Of a stretch of DNA of 64,000 nucleotides, positions 1 through 8,687 are shown in pieces. This stretch comes from Pseudomonas fluorescens. Lineage in GTDB: Bacteria; Pseudomonadota; Gammaproteobacteria; Pseudomonadales; Pseudomonadaceae. Positions within the stretch are counted from its first letter, which is position 1; each line of letters starts with the position of its first letter. Made by a program: the position numbers and the translations under genes. Below the pieces are notes generated by a model that saw nothing but the letters and a program-made list of their open reading frames with translations, ran no database searches and had not been told where the DNA came from. The DNA lies in contig NZ_LR134318.1 in assembly GCF_900636825.1 (NCBI RefSeq), positions 5,875,501 through 5,939,500 on the forward strand. Reading direction: 5' to 3'.

Positions 1-420
1 GGTTTCGGCGACTGGCAGCAGCATGCGCGGGTCGTAGTAGCGCAGCACGCCTTCGGAACGGCCCTGGTTCCATTGGGCTTGAAGGAAGCCGCGCAGGTGA
101 TCGGCGAGCGCTTCGAATTGCCATGGGCTGAATACAACGACGACATGTTTGTTGCAGTCGACGGCGTTGATGAAGGTTTTCAGCCAGTCGCGTTGGGCGA
201 TGTCGACGCGCAGCAGCAGCGGACCGAAGTCGGCGATGGCAACTTCGGGCGTTTTTTCGAACAGCTTGGCCAGCTTTGCCGCGTCGGGCTGTTCGGCAAG
301 CTGTTGCAATAACGGGTAGTCGAGGCTGGTGGCATCGACCAGCACGTCGAGGTGCTGCTGCTTGAGTTGTTGAGCATTGACCCACAACTCGTCGAGCCAG
401 CGCGCATTGCTTGGTTTCAT
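1..420 (-). CDS. DUF4123 domain protein (T6SS effector adaptor), 3' end outside window
   Basis: The reading frame starts with ATG at 420 and runs off the left edge, giving 140 residues (MKPSNARWLDEL...). The pattern 'LDVLVDATSLDYPL', a central 'FGPLLLRVD' strand and 'GVLRYYDPRMLLPV' near residue 125 are typical of the DUF4123 family. These proteins (VasW/Tap-1/TEC type) bind a cognate effector and load it on the VgrG tip. The gene begins 11 nt after the vgrG stop, so the two are probably translated together. The effector it serves should lie beyond the left edge. The family call is by motif reading; the effector link is inference from the family. Confidence 0.8.
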   Translation of the reverse strand, partial: MKPSNARWLDELWVNAQQLKQQHLDVLVDATSLDYPLLQQLAEQPDAAKLAKLFEKTPEVAIADFGPLLLRVDIAQRDWLKTFINAVDCNKHVVVVFSPWQFEALADHLRGFLQAQWNQGRSEGVLRYYDPRMLLPVAET

Positions 421-431
421 GAAGTCATCCT

Positions 432-2498
432 TTATCGTGCGGCCAAGGCTTGAGCGTTACGTTTGGCCCGGGCCAGACATTCCTTGCACACCGGCGGTGG
501 CGGTTTCGGTGCGTTGCCCAGTGCCTGCGGTGGCACCGCGCCCGCGATGTCCTTGTCGGCAGCGCCCGGCAATATCGGCGGTTTGATGCCGATGCCTGTG
601 CCGGAGCCAGCCGAACCACCGGCATTGATCTTGATCACCGGCCCAACCACCGTCACCCCACCGCCATCCAGCTTGATAAAGCTCCCACCCCCCAGGATGG
701 TCAGCTCCGTCCCCGCCTCAATAACAATCTTGTCTCCAGCCTTGAGGTGGATCTCTTTGCCCACACTGGTCAATTGCGCCGTGCCCAGCTTCACATGCTG
801 GTTCTGCCCAACCGTGAGGTGATCGTCCAGCTTCGCCTCAACCTTGCGGTCGGCGATCGTGGTGCGGTGTTCTTCGGCCTTCAGCTCGGTGTAGGTGTTC
901 TTAACCACCGTGTCATGACGCTCATTCCCGACCCGAATCTTCTGGTCATGCTCAACGTTCTCATCCCAATCGCGCTGGGCATGAATGTAGATTTGCTCTG
1001 CACCTTTCTTGTCTTCAATGCGCAGTTCGTTGTAACCGCCGCCGCCCGGTGAGCTGAGGGTTTTGAACACGCTGCGGGTCTTGTTCGCTGGCAGTGCGTA
1101 CGGCACCGGGTTTTCTTTGTGGTACAGGCAGCCGGTCACCAGCGGTTGGTCGGGGTCGCCTTCGAGGAAGGTGACGAGGACTTCCATGCCGATGCGCGGG
1201 ATGCTGATGGCGCCGTAGCGGTCGCCGGCCCAGGCGCTGGAGACGCGTAGCCAGCAGCTGGTTTTGTCGTCGGCGAGGCCTTCGCGGTCCCAGTGGAACT
1301 GGACTTTGATGCGGCCGTACTGGTCGCAGTGGATTTCTTCGCCTTTGGGGCCGGTGACCATGGCGGTCTGGCTGCCGAGCACGCGTGGTTTCGGGTGCTC
1401 GAGGGCTGGGCGGTAAAACACGTCCCACGGGGTGGCGAGGAAGGTGTTGCGGTAGCCCTGGTGGAAGTCGTCTTTGTTGTCGGTGGTGTCGCTGGTCACG
1501 CCTTCTTCGAGGACTTGCGGCTGTTTGCCTTCGTGGAAGATTTCGGTGAGCAGCCACAGGTCGTTCCACTCGGTGCGCGGGTGGTCGGACATTTCCATGA
1601 AGTGACCGCTGACCAGTTTGGTCTGGTCGCCGCGACCTTCGGCCTGGCGGTAGTCGGCGCGGTGGCGTTCTAGGGCGCGCTGGCTGAGGAACTTGCCGCG
1701 CGCGCGGTCGATGAAGCGGCCCGGGTAGTCGTAGTCTTCGAGATCCGGTTCGGTGCTGTCGCCGTCAGGCTTGTACGCAGCCTCCATTTGCAGACGCGGC
1801 TTTTCGAAGTCGTAGTCACGGCGCGTGGTGCGGCTGGTGCGGGTTTCCAAGCGCAGCTTGAAGCCTTTGATCACCGGTTCTTCGGCGACCATGCCGCTGC
1901 CTTGCACGTAGGCAGTTGGCTGGCCAAGGTTGGGGAATACGGTCTGGTCATCGCCGAACACCAGCAGGTGAGCTTTTTCGCTGTGCTGGAAGTGGTAGTG
2001 AATACCCTCTTCTTCGCACAGGCGCTGGACGAAGTGCAGGTCGGTTTCGTCGTACTGCACGCAATAGTCGCGATCCGGGCACGGTTGGCTGAGCTGGAAG
2101 CTGTAGGCGTTGCCCTTGATGCCGTGCTCTTGGAGGATCAACGCGATGATTTTCGGCGCCGACATCTGCTGGTAGATGCGCTGGTTGGTGCGGTGATGCA
2201 GGTATTGCAGTTGCGGCACGATCGAAACTTTGTAGCGAGTCAGACGCTTGCCCGCATCGCCCTGGGCGACGCGGTAGATCTGCCCGTGAATGCCCGAGCC
2301 CTGTGGATCGAATGCCAGAAACGCCTGCTTGTGCAGCAGCTGTTCGAGGTCCAGATCGGGGTTTTCGCTGACCAGTTCGAGGTCGAAGCGATACGGCTGG
2401 CTGATGCCTTCGGTGCCGGTGAACGACAGCACTTGCAGGTCGCCGACGTAGTCTTCGACCTTGAGGCTGAAGTGGGTTTCGTTAGCTGAGTTGAACAT
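432..2498 (-). CDS. vgrG: VgrG / TssI spike protein of the T6SS cluster
   Basis: 688 residues, full length for a VgrG. The N-terminal gp27-like part (about residues 10-330) is followed by the gp5 OB fold, whose hallmark 'GEEIHCDQYGRIKV' lies around residue 390. The C-terminal beta-helix of short repeats ('HDTVVKNTYTELKAEEHRT', about 525-610) follows. A Gly-rich stretch and a Pro-rich tail with a CKEC pair end the protein. VgrG trimers cap the Hcp tube and carry effectors through the target envelope. A GGGAG ribosome site precedes the ATG. It lies 28 nt after the kinase gene and 11 nt before the DUF4123 adaptor, so it probably ends the T6SS transcript together with its cargo genes. Confidence 0.95.
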   Translation of the reverse strand: MFNSANETHFSLKVEDYVGDLQVLSFTGTEGISQPYRFDLELVSENPDLDLEQLLHKQAFLAFDPQGSGIHGQIYRVAQGDAGKRLTRYKVSIVPQLQYLHHRTNQRIYQQMSAPKIIALILQEHGIKGNAYSFQLSQPCPDRDYCVQYDETDLHFVQRLCEEEGIHYHFQHSEKAHLLVFGDDQTVFPNLGQPTAYVQGSGMVAEEPVIKGFKLRLETRTSRTTRRDYDFEKPRLQMEAAYKPDGDSTEPDLEDYDYPGRFIDRARGKFLSQRALERHRADYRQAEGRGDQTKLVSGHFMEMSDHPRTEWNDLWLLTEIFHEGKQPQVLEEGVTSDTTDNKDDFHQGYRNTFLATPWDVFYRPALEHPKPRVLGSQTAMVTGPKGEEIHCDQYGRIKVQFHWDREGLADDKTSCWLRVSSAWAGDRYGAISIPRIGMEVLVTFLEGDPDQPLVTGCLYHKENPVPYALPANKTRSVFKTLSSPGGGGYNELRIEDKKGAEQIYIHAQRDWDENVEHDQKIRVGNERHDTVVKNTYTELKAEEHRTTIADRKVEAKLDDHLTVGQNQHVKLGTAQLTSVGKEIHLKAGDKIVIEAGTELTILGGGSFIKLDGGGVTVVGPVIKINAGGSAGSGTGIGIKPPILPGAADKDIAGAVPPQALGNAPKPPPPVCKECLARAKRNAQALAAR

Positions 2499-2526
2499 CG
2501 TGTGCTCCCTGTTCGAATGTCATCCG

Positions 2527-3528
2527 TTACGCCCGAAGTCGCAGACGTTGCAGCCAGGACGAAGTGGCGCCCAAGGCGTCACGCAATTGTTGGGCAGTGA
2601 TGGTGCGTTCTGCCGGGTTGAAGCTCAGCGCGGTTCGCAGCGCTTGCCAGCCGTGCTGGGGTAGATTCGCTGGGGCGCGCAGCTCGCGCTCCAGGTGTTC
2701 GTCGCGGGCCTGGGTCGAGGGCAAGCGGCGGCACGGGTGTTTGCCGCTCGCCAACTCATAGATCACGCAGGCCACGCCATACACGTCCGCGCTGGCCGAC
2801 AAGGGTTGGCCCTCAAGCAGTTCGGGGGCGGCGTAGCCCGGGGTCCAGGCGTTGAAGCGTTCACGGCTCAGGTGCGGCAGGCCGGGCAACGTGCCCGCCT
2901 CTGCCTGCCCCAGACCGAAATCGAACAGGCGCAGACCATCTTCGCTGAGCATGACGTTGCTCGGCTTCAGATCACCGTGCAGCACGCCGCGACGGTGCGC
3001 GTAGGCCAGCGTGTCGAGCAGCGGCAGGACGATGTCGCGCAGTTCTTTCCACGGCAGGCCGAGGGGCCGCTCGCAGAGCAATTTGTCCAGGGTCAGGCCA
3101 CGCATGTATTCCATGGTGATGAAGGCCCGCTGGCAGTCGGTGTCGACTTCAAAGGTGTGCGCACGCACGACGTTGTCGTGGCGCAGACGCCGGGTCAGGG
3201 CGAACTCGCTGTAGAGCAAGGCGCTGGCGTCCGGCGATTCGGCAAATTCTTCGCTGAGGATTTTCAGCGCAATGTAGGGATCGGGATCGCCGAACTGTTC
3301 GTGCAGCAGGTCCCGCGCCCGGTAAACGGCGCCCATGCCACCGGCCCCGAGCAGGCGCTCGAGGTGGTAGCGACCGGCGAGTACATCCGGCAGCGCACCG
3401 ATGCTGGCCTTGGTCGGCGTCAGCAACGGTTCGGCCTTGTTGCCCTTGGCGAAGGCGAAGTAGGTCAGGTTGTTGGCCTGTTCTTCGCTGATCAGCAAGT
3501 CATCAATGGGCGATTCGAGTTCACTCAT
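2527..3528 (-). CDS. Ser/Thr protein kinase of the T6SS (Stk/PpkA type)
   Basis: 333 residues with a Hanks-type kinase domain from about residue 53. Visible motifs are the Gly loop LGAGGMGAVYRARD (60-73), the ATP lysine in ALKIL (K89), the catalytic loop HGDLKPSN (184-191, with Gly where most kinases have Arg), DFG (203-205) and APELL. No membrane segment or extracellular domain is seen, unlike the longer PpkA of P. aeruginosa HSI-I. It overlaps the phosphatase gene by 4 nt (ATGA), and the pair should act as opposing phospho-switches, with the FHA protein of the same locus as the likely phosphothreonine reader. It corresponds by position to stk1 of HSI-II. The role is inferred from family and context. 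Confidence 0.9.
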   Translation of the reverse strand: MSELESPIDDLLISEEQANNLTYFAFAKGNKAEPLLTPTKASIGALPDVLAGRYHLERLLGAGGMGAVYRARDLLHEQFGDPDPYIALKILSEEFAESPDASALLYSEFALTRRLRHDNVVRAHTFEVDTDCQRAFITMEYMRGLTLDKLLCERPLGLPWKELRDIVLPLLDTLAYAHRRGVLHGDLKPSNVMLSEDGLRLFDFGLGQAEAGTLPGLPHLSRERFNAWTPGYAAPELLEGQPLSASADVYGVACVIYELASGKHPCRRLPSTQARDEHLERELRAPANLPQHGWQALRTALSFNPAERTITAQQLRDALGATSSWLQRLRLRA

Positions 3529-4253
3529 TGGCGGATCACCACGGCAGTCAGGTTGTCGCGCGCGGCGCCACGCAGGGCGCCGTCGAACAAACGTTCCAGC
3601 GCCACGTGCGGCGCGCTGAGGCTGAGGGCATTGCCGAGGGCATCGCTGCTCAGGCCCTGATACAGGCCATCGCTGCAGAGCAAAAACGCATCACCCGGAT
3701 AGACCTCGAGTTCCAGTACATCCAGAGTCAATGTTTCGGCCGCGCCAACAGCTCGGGTCAATGCCTGAGCCGCCGGGTGTGCTGCCGCCTGTTCGACGCT
3801 CATTTGTTGCTCGTCGATCAATTGCTGTTGCAGCGAATGGTCCTTGGACAGCTGATACAACCGCTGCCCACGCCACATGTAGCAACGGCTGTCGCCGGCC
3901 CAGATGCAGGCCGCGCGATTGCCTTCCACCAGCAGCGCGACGACGGTGCTGCCCATGATGCTGTCGTGGCGCCCGGCGGTAACCGTCAACTCTTGGCCCA
4001 AACGCCGGTTCAGCCAGTGCAGGCACTGGCGGATGGCTTTGAGACGTTCGTCGAAGTCCTCGTGTTGCGGCAGCTCAGCCAGACTGGCGACGATCAACTG
4101 GCTGGCGATATCGCCGCCCTGATGACCGCCCATGCCGTCCGCGACCACCCACAGTCCATGCTGCGGCGAGTCGAGGAAGGCATCTTCGTTGCGCGCCCGC
4201 ACCTTGCCCGGGTCGGTACGCGCCGCGCTGCGCCAGGCACTGGCCACCAGCAT
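3525..4253 (-). CDS. PP2C-family Ser/Thr phosphatase of the T6SS (Stp/PppA type)
   Basis: 242 residues from ATG 4253, chosen because this ATG shares a base with the tssM stop (TGATG). PP2C metal-binding motifs are intact: RNEDAF (21-26), ADGMGGH (38-44), WAGDSRCYMW, LLCSDGLY and DNLTAVVI. It has no signal peptide or membrane segment, so it should be cytosolic. It should remove phosphates added by the kinase encoded next to it and damp post-translational activation of the secretion apparatus. It is translationally coupled to tssM upstream and to the kinase downstream. Confidence 0.92.
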   Translation of the reverse strand: MLVASAWRSAARTDPGKVRARNEDAFLDSPQHGLWVVADGMGGHQGGDIASQLIVASLAELPQHEDFDERLKAIRQCLHWLNRRLGQELTVTAGRHDSIMGSTVVALLVEGNRAACIWAGDSRCYMWRGQRLYQLSKDHSLQQQLIDEQQMSVEQAAAHPAAQALTRAVGAAETLTLDVLELEVYPGDAFLLCSDGLYQGLSSDALGNALSLSAPHVALERLFDGALRGAARDNLTAVVIRQ

Positions 4254-7200
4254 CAGAGCTGCACCGGCATACGGAAGGTGCGCAGCACACCCATGTCGAA
4301 CGGGTTCGGCGTGCGCTGGCTGGTCAGCAGGTAGTTGGCGCGCAGGCCACCCACGTCGGCTTTCAGTACCAGCACGTCGCGACCGGTCATGTATTCGGTC
4401 TGCATCAGATCGAACAGACGGAACAGCGACCATGGGCCGGAGTTCTTCTCGATGCCGATCGGACGCCCGGCCATCTTGTCCATGACCAGACTGGTGCGGC
4501 CGTCTTCAGCGTCGGTCGGCCACTTGAAGGTCATTGGCAGGATCGGACCGTGACGGTATTCCATGGTCTTGTCGCCGAACTTGAATTCGGAACGGCTGAC
4601 CGCCGGATCGAGGGTGTAAGGCTCCAGTTTGAATTGCACGGTCGGCTCGGCCGGGTTGATCGAGAAGAAGCTCTGACGAATCGTCAGCGCTGCAGCCATC
4701 TGATCGAGGTAGACCTTCGATACCGGCAGGCTGTGGCCATCGACGCTGCGCATGCGGTAGTTGCCCGGATCGCCGCTGACGAACGGACGCATGTAGCTGT
4801 CGAAGAAGCGGTCGACGATGCCCTGAGCCTTGAAGAACTCGCGGAAATCGTTGATCGCCACGTCGCTGGTGCTGCTGGCGCTGAACGGATAACGCTTGCT
4901 GATGGTTTTGCCATACACGCTGTACAGCTCGTTCTGATAACGACCGTTCAGGTACTGATAGGCGTCGTTGAGTACCAGACGCCACGAGTCTTCGGCCAGC
5001 ACGTTGAACCACACGCTCAGCGGGCGAGGCAGACGACCGGAGGCGTTGCGCAGGTTGGTCAGCGCATCACGCTGGCCGCTCATGCGGGTCTTGGCCATCT
5101 CGAAGGCGGCTTGCTCCGGCGTGCTGGAACGAGCCAGACCGGCCAGCTGCAGTTGCAGGTCGTTGAGCGCGCTGAACGCTGGGGTCAGGTCAGCGCCCGG
5201 GCCGTTGTTGTCGTCGAGCAAACGATGCAGCGGTTCGAAGCGGCGTTGCAGGGATTTCTTCGCGGTGTCCGGCAAGTTCTTCGCCACGTTCAGGACCGAA
5301 GCCTTGTCCGCCACGGCAGAAGCCAATTTGCCGACCTTGCCCAGTTTGCCCTTCTGTCCGGCCAGCGCATCGGCGGCTTCGCCGGCTTCATCGACCGGGT
5401 CAGCCGTGGCTTCGAAGCGCGTGTTTTCCCGCACTTCGGTGAGCAACGCGAGTACCGGCGAGTTGGCCGAGGTCAGGCCCGCCAGTTGCTCGGCGCCTTC
5501 GCCAGCGTCGCTGATCGGCGGCAGTGCCACCTGGCCAACGGCTTCGCTCCAGTAATTGGCGTAGTCGCGGAAGTACAGCTGCTCGAGTTCGACCATCAGG
5601 CGACGCAAGTCCATGTCGCTGATGCCTGCGCCTTCGCCCAGCACCCAGTTATCACGCAGGATATCGGTGACCAGCGCAGCGCCTTGCACCGAGAAATACT
5701 GCTGATAACCCTGCTGGGTGTAGAAACCCGGAATCACGTATTCAGTACCGATGAACAGCGAGCCTTGTGGGCCGAGGTGTTGACTGAACCGGTAATCCGG
5801 CAGGTTTCGCGCCTGCTCGCGGAGCATGCGGTAAACCACGGTAGCCAGCGATTCGCTGCGCAGAATCTGACGCGCCTGTGCGACCAACTGGTCGTTCAGC
5901 GGGTAGATGAATGGCTGCTTCAGCAGACGTTCGAGATGCGCATTCAAACCATTCTGCACAGCGGTGTTGCCGGTGTAGCGCTGCGACCAGTCGGTAGCGA
6001 CCCAGTCCTTGAGCCATACGGCGTCACGACGGTCTTTCATGTTCAGCATGAGGTAAGCGCGCAGGCTGTTGAGCAAGCGATCGCGGTCCTTCATGTTGGC
6101 GCGAATCTGCCCTTCGAGCATGGTCGCCACCCGTGGCAGCAGTTGCGCTTCAAGCTCCCGCTCGTAGGCGTCGCTGACCACCGGGTTGACGTCGTCGCCC
6201 TGATACAGACCGCCGCGTTCGTGGTACGAAACATCGCCCCTCTTCGGGAATACCTGCGTCGCGGCGTAGCTGGTGTCGAGGGCTTTCAGCGCACCCATGG
6301 CGTCATCACGCGACGACAACGCCGTGCGCTGCTGCGTCCAGTTCTGCGCCAGATCGCGGAGGTTTTCCAGGCGCTCGTAGTTGGCCGAGAAACCGCCCGC
6401 CCAAAGCATGCCGAACAACGCCAGCGCGGCCAGCGCGCCCACATACAGCGCACGCTGCCCCCAGTGAATGCGGCTGCGCTCGCGCTTGTCCAGACCGGCC
6501 AGATCAGCTTCGGGGAAGATTACCTGGCTGAGCAAGTGATGGATGAAGCGCGAACGGCCGCTGCGCAGGGTCGGCAGCACGCCGGCGTTCAAGCCGAGGC
6601 TGGCGCCGATGCCGGCGGTGGTCGCGTCCATTTCCTGGGTCAGGTGCGGTGCGCTGGTCAGGTAGAAACCGCGCAGTTGCGTGGCCCGCTGATAACGGTT
6701 GCCGGTGAACGCCATGTCGACGAACAGGCACAGACGCTCGCCGATCTGCCCCAGTTGATGCGGGAAGTCGAGGATGCGACCACGGCGCTGGGTATCACGC
6801 TCAGAGTGCATGCGCATGATCACTTGGCTGTTCAAGCGGCGCAGCAGCTCTTCGAATTCGTTGCGCAGTACCGCGACGTCGGTGCCGACCTGATCCTTGC
6901 GGAAACTGGTGCCGAGCACCTGATCGCTCTCTTCGCGGGTCAGTTGATCGAAGAACTCGTCGAAGCCGAGCAGCTTGTCAGCCTTGCTCAGGACCAGGTA
7001 CACCGGCACATCGACGTGAAGTTTCTGATGCACGTCCTGCAGACGGCTGCGCACTTGGCGCGCCAAGACGTCGATGTCCTGCTCGGTGCCGCCAGTCAGG
7101 GTTTCTACCGGGATGGTGACCAGCACGCCGTTCAACGGACGGCCACGACGACGCTTGCGCAACAACTCCAGCAAGGTGGTCCAGGCGCTGCCGTCGACTT

Positions 7201-7792
7201 CCGCGTCAGGCTGGCTCATGTAACGTCCGGCGGTATCGATCAGCACCCCGTGGTCGGCGAAATACCAGTCGCAATGACGGGTGCCGAGGGTGTCGCGGGT
7301 CAGCTTGCGGTCGATCTTGTTGATCGGGAATTCCAGTCCGGAAAAGTCCAGCAGGCTGGTCTTGCCCGAGGCCTGCGGGCCGATCAGCAGATACCACGGC
7401 AAGTCACTGCGCCAGCGCTCGCTGCGGCCGCGATACAGGCTCGACGTCTTGAGCGTTTTCAGCGCGTCCTTGAAACGCGCCTTCAACTCTTTCTGTTCTT
7501 CATCGATCAGCTCTTCGCGGCGAATGCGGTCCTGGCCGTCTTCGCTTTCTTCCTCGGCTTTCTTGCGAATGCCAGCGCGCCAGCTGACAAAGACCATGGT
7601 CAGGCCCCAGATCAGGAACAGCGCACTGATGGTCAGCAGACGCGAGGTCGCGCTTTCCCAGAACTTGTAATCATCGACCGCCAACAATGGGCCGACGAAC
7701 CACACCAGCAATGCAACGAACAGCACCAGCAGCAAGGTCCAGACCCAGGTCTGGCGCAGGAAGGCGCCGACTTTCTTGAAAAACTTTTTCAT
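4253..7792 (-). CDS. tssM: T6SS inner-membrane protein TssM (IcmF/VasK)
   Basis: 1179 residues from ATG 7792; a GTG immediately before it is the only upstream alternative. Membrane segments lie near residues 16-34, 52-71 and 444-465. The cytoplasmic NTPase-like domain has a Walker A, GPQASGKT (138-145). A large periplasmic domain follows and contacts TssJ. With TssL and TssJ it forms the trans-envelope complex that anchors the baseplate. The usual TssM length is about 1100-1200 residues, so this one is complete. It starts 14 nt after tssL. Confidence 0.96.
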   Translation of the reverse strand: MKKFFKKVGAFLRQTWVWTLLLVLFVALLVWFVGPLLAVDDYKFWESATSRLLTISALFLIWGLTMVFVSWRAGIRKKAEEESEDGQDRIRREELIDEEQKELKARFKDALKTLKTSSLYRGRSERWRSDLPWYLLIGPQASGKTSLLDFSGLEFPINKIDRKLTRDTLGTRHCDWYFADHGVLIDTAGRYMSQPDAEVDGSAWTTLLELLRKRRRGRPLNGVLVTIPVETLTGGTEQDIDVLARQVRSRLQDVHQKLHVDVPVYLVLSKADKLLGFDEFFDQLTREESDQVLGTSFRKDQVGTDVAVLRNEFEELLRRLNSQVIMRMHSERDTQRRGRILDFPHQLGQIGERLCLFVDMAFTGNRYQRATQLRGFYLTSAPHLTQEMDATTAGIGASLGLNAGVLPTLRSGRSRFIHHLLSQVIFPEADLAGLDKRERSRIHWGQRALYVGALAALALFGMLWAGGFSANYERLENLRDLAQNWTQQRTALSSRDDAMGALKALDTSYAATQVFPKRGDVSYHERGGLYQGDDVNPVVSDAYERELEAQLLPRVATMLEGQIRANMKDRDRLLNSLRAYLMLNMKDRRDAVWLKDWVATDWSQRYTGNTAVQNGLNAHLERLLKQPFIYPLNDQLVAQARQILRSESLATVVYRMLREQARNLPDYRFSQHLGPQGSLFIGTEYVIPGFYTQQGYQQYFSVQGAALVTDILRDNWVLGEGAGISDMDLRRLMVELEQLYFRDYANYWSEAVGQVALPPISDAGEGAEQLAGLTSANSPVLALLTEVRENTRFEATADPVDEAGEAADALAGQKGKLGKVGKLASAVADKASVLNVAKNLPDTAKKSLQRRFEPLHRLLDDNNGPGADLTPAFSALNDLQLQLAGLARSSTPEQAAFEMAKTRMSGQRDALTNLRNASGRLPRPLSVWFNVLAEDSWRLVLNDAYQYLNGRYQNELYSVYGKTISKRYPFSASSTSDVAINDFREFFKAQGIVDRFFDSYMRPFVSGDPGNYRMRSVDGHSLPVSKVYLDQMAAALTIRQSFFSINPAEPTVQFKLEPYTLDPAVSRSEFKFGDKTMEYRHGPILPMTFKWPTDAEDGRTSLVMDKMAGRPIGIEKNSGPWSLFRLFDLMQTEYMTGRDVLVLKADVGGLRANYLLTSQRTPNPFDMGVLRTFRMPVQL

Positions 7793-7806
7793 CACACGTC
7801 CCTGTT

Positions 7807-8682
7807 TTACGGCTGCGCCTGCGGTTGCACCGCGGCTGGATCAAGCGGCTGATAAGGTTGCAGAACGGTGTCGCGTTGCTCGCTCAATACCCAGGCGAAG
7901 CCCGAATACATCACCACCAGGCAGACCAGAGTGAAGAGCACCACCATCCACGCCGGAACAATGCGCACCAGGTTGCGGCGCTGATCGTTGAGGCCTTCCC
8001 AGTGCGGCGACAACTCGCGCGGCACGTCGCCACGCAACTGACGGATTTGCCGGTACAAGGCATCGCGGATGCCTTCAAGCTCGAGCATGCCGCGCGCCTG
8101 TACGCGGTATTTGCCCTCGAACCCGAGGGACAGGCACAGGTACATCAGCTCAAGCATCGGCAGATGCTTGACCGGGTTTTTCGACAACCGATCGAGCAGC
8201 TGGAAAAACTTCTCACCGCCGAAGGTTTCGTTGTGGAAGCTGCTCAGCAGACTCATCTGCGACCACTCGCTTTCGTTGCCCCACGGCGTGGTCACGACCG
8301 CTTCATCGACCACGGTGCAGAGCACGTAACGCGCGGCCATCACCTGGCTGCTTTCGGCACCGTTGTGCAGAGCGCGGACTTCGAACAGCTTGAGCCCGGC
8401 GGTCAGGCGCTCGTTGAGCGCATACAGATCTTCACGAGTGTCGCTGTGCTTGAGACGCACCACTTCCGAAAGCAGTTCGGACGAAGCCGCTACCAGCGAA
8501 TTGAGGCTGATGTTGAACGCTTCTGCCGGGCGTAGCCGCGCAGCGTAGATCATGCGTTCTTCCAGTTGCTCGAAACGCGGCGGCGCGGCGAAATCGGTCA
8601 GCGGACTCGATGCCGGTCCGTGGCCTTGACGATCGAGCAGGACGGTTTTGTCGTCCTGGCTGTAATCCGTTTCCTTGATCAT
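7807..8682 (-). CDS. tssL: T6SS inner-membrane protein TssL (DotU)
   Basis: 291 residues. The cytoplasmic DotU domain (about 40-240; 'EVVRLKHSDTREDLYALNERL', 'YVLCTVVDEAV', 'FGGEKFFQLLDRL') is followed by one C-terminal membrane helix (about 245-268) and a short Pro/Gln tail. There is no OmpA-like peptidoglycan-binding extension, so any cell-wall anchoring must come from another protein. It partners TssM and TssK. The gene follows tssK by 5 nt. Confidence 0.95.
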   Translation of the reverse strand: MIKETDYSQDDKTVLLDRQGHGPASSPLTDFAAPPRFEQLEERMIYAARLRPAEAFNISLNSLVAASSELLSEVVRLKHSDTREDLYALNERLTAGLKLFEVRALHNGAESSQVMAARYVLCTVVDEAVVTTPWGNESEWSQMSLLSSFHNETFGGEKFFQLLDRLSKNPVKHLPMLELMYLCLSLGFEGKYRVQARGMLELEGIRDALYRQIRQLRGDVPRELSPHWEGLNDQRRNLVRIVPAWMVVLFTLVCLVVMYSGFAWVLSEQRDTVLQPYQPLDPAAVQPQAQP

Positions 8683-8687
8683 ATCGG

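Noticed and set aside
4550-7852. An 1100-codon open frame on the plus strand
   Set aside because: It is antisense to tssM, an effect of high G+C at third positions; no family features or ribosome site.
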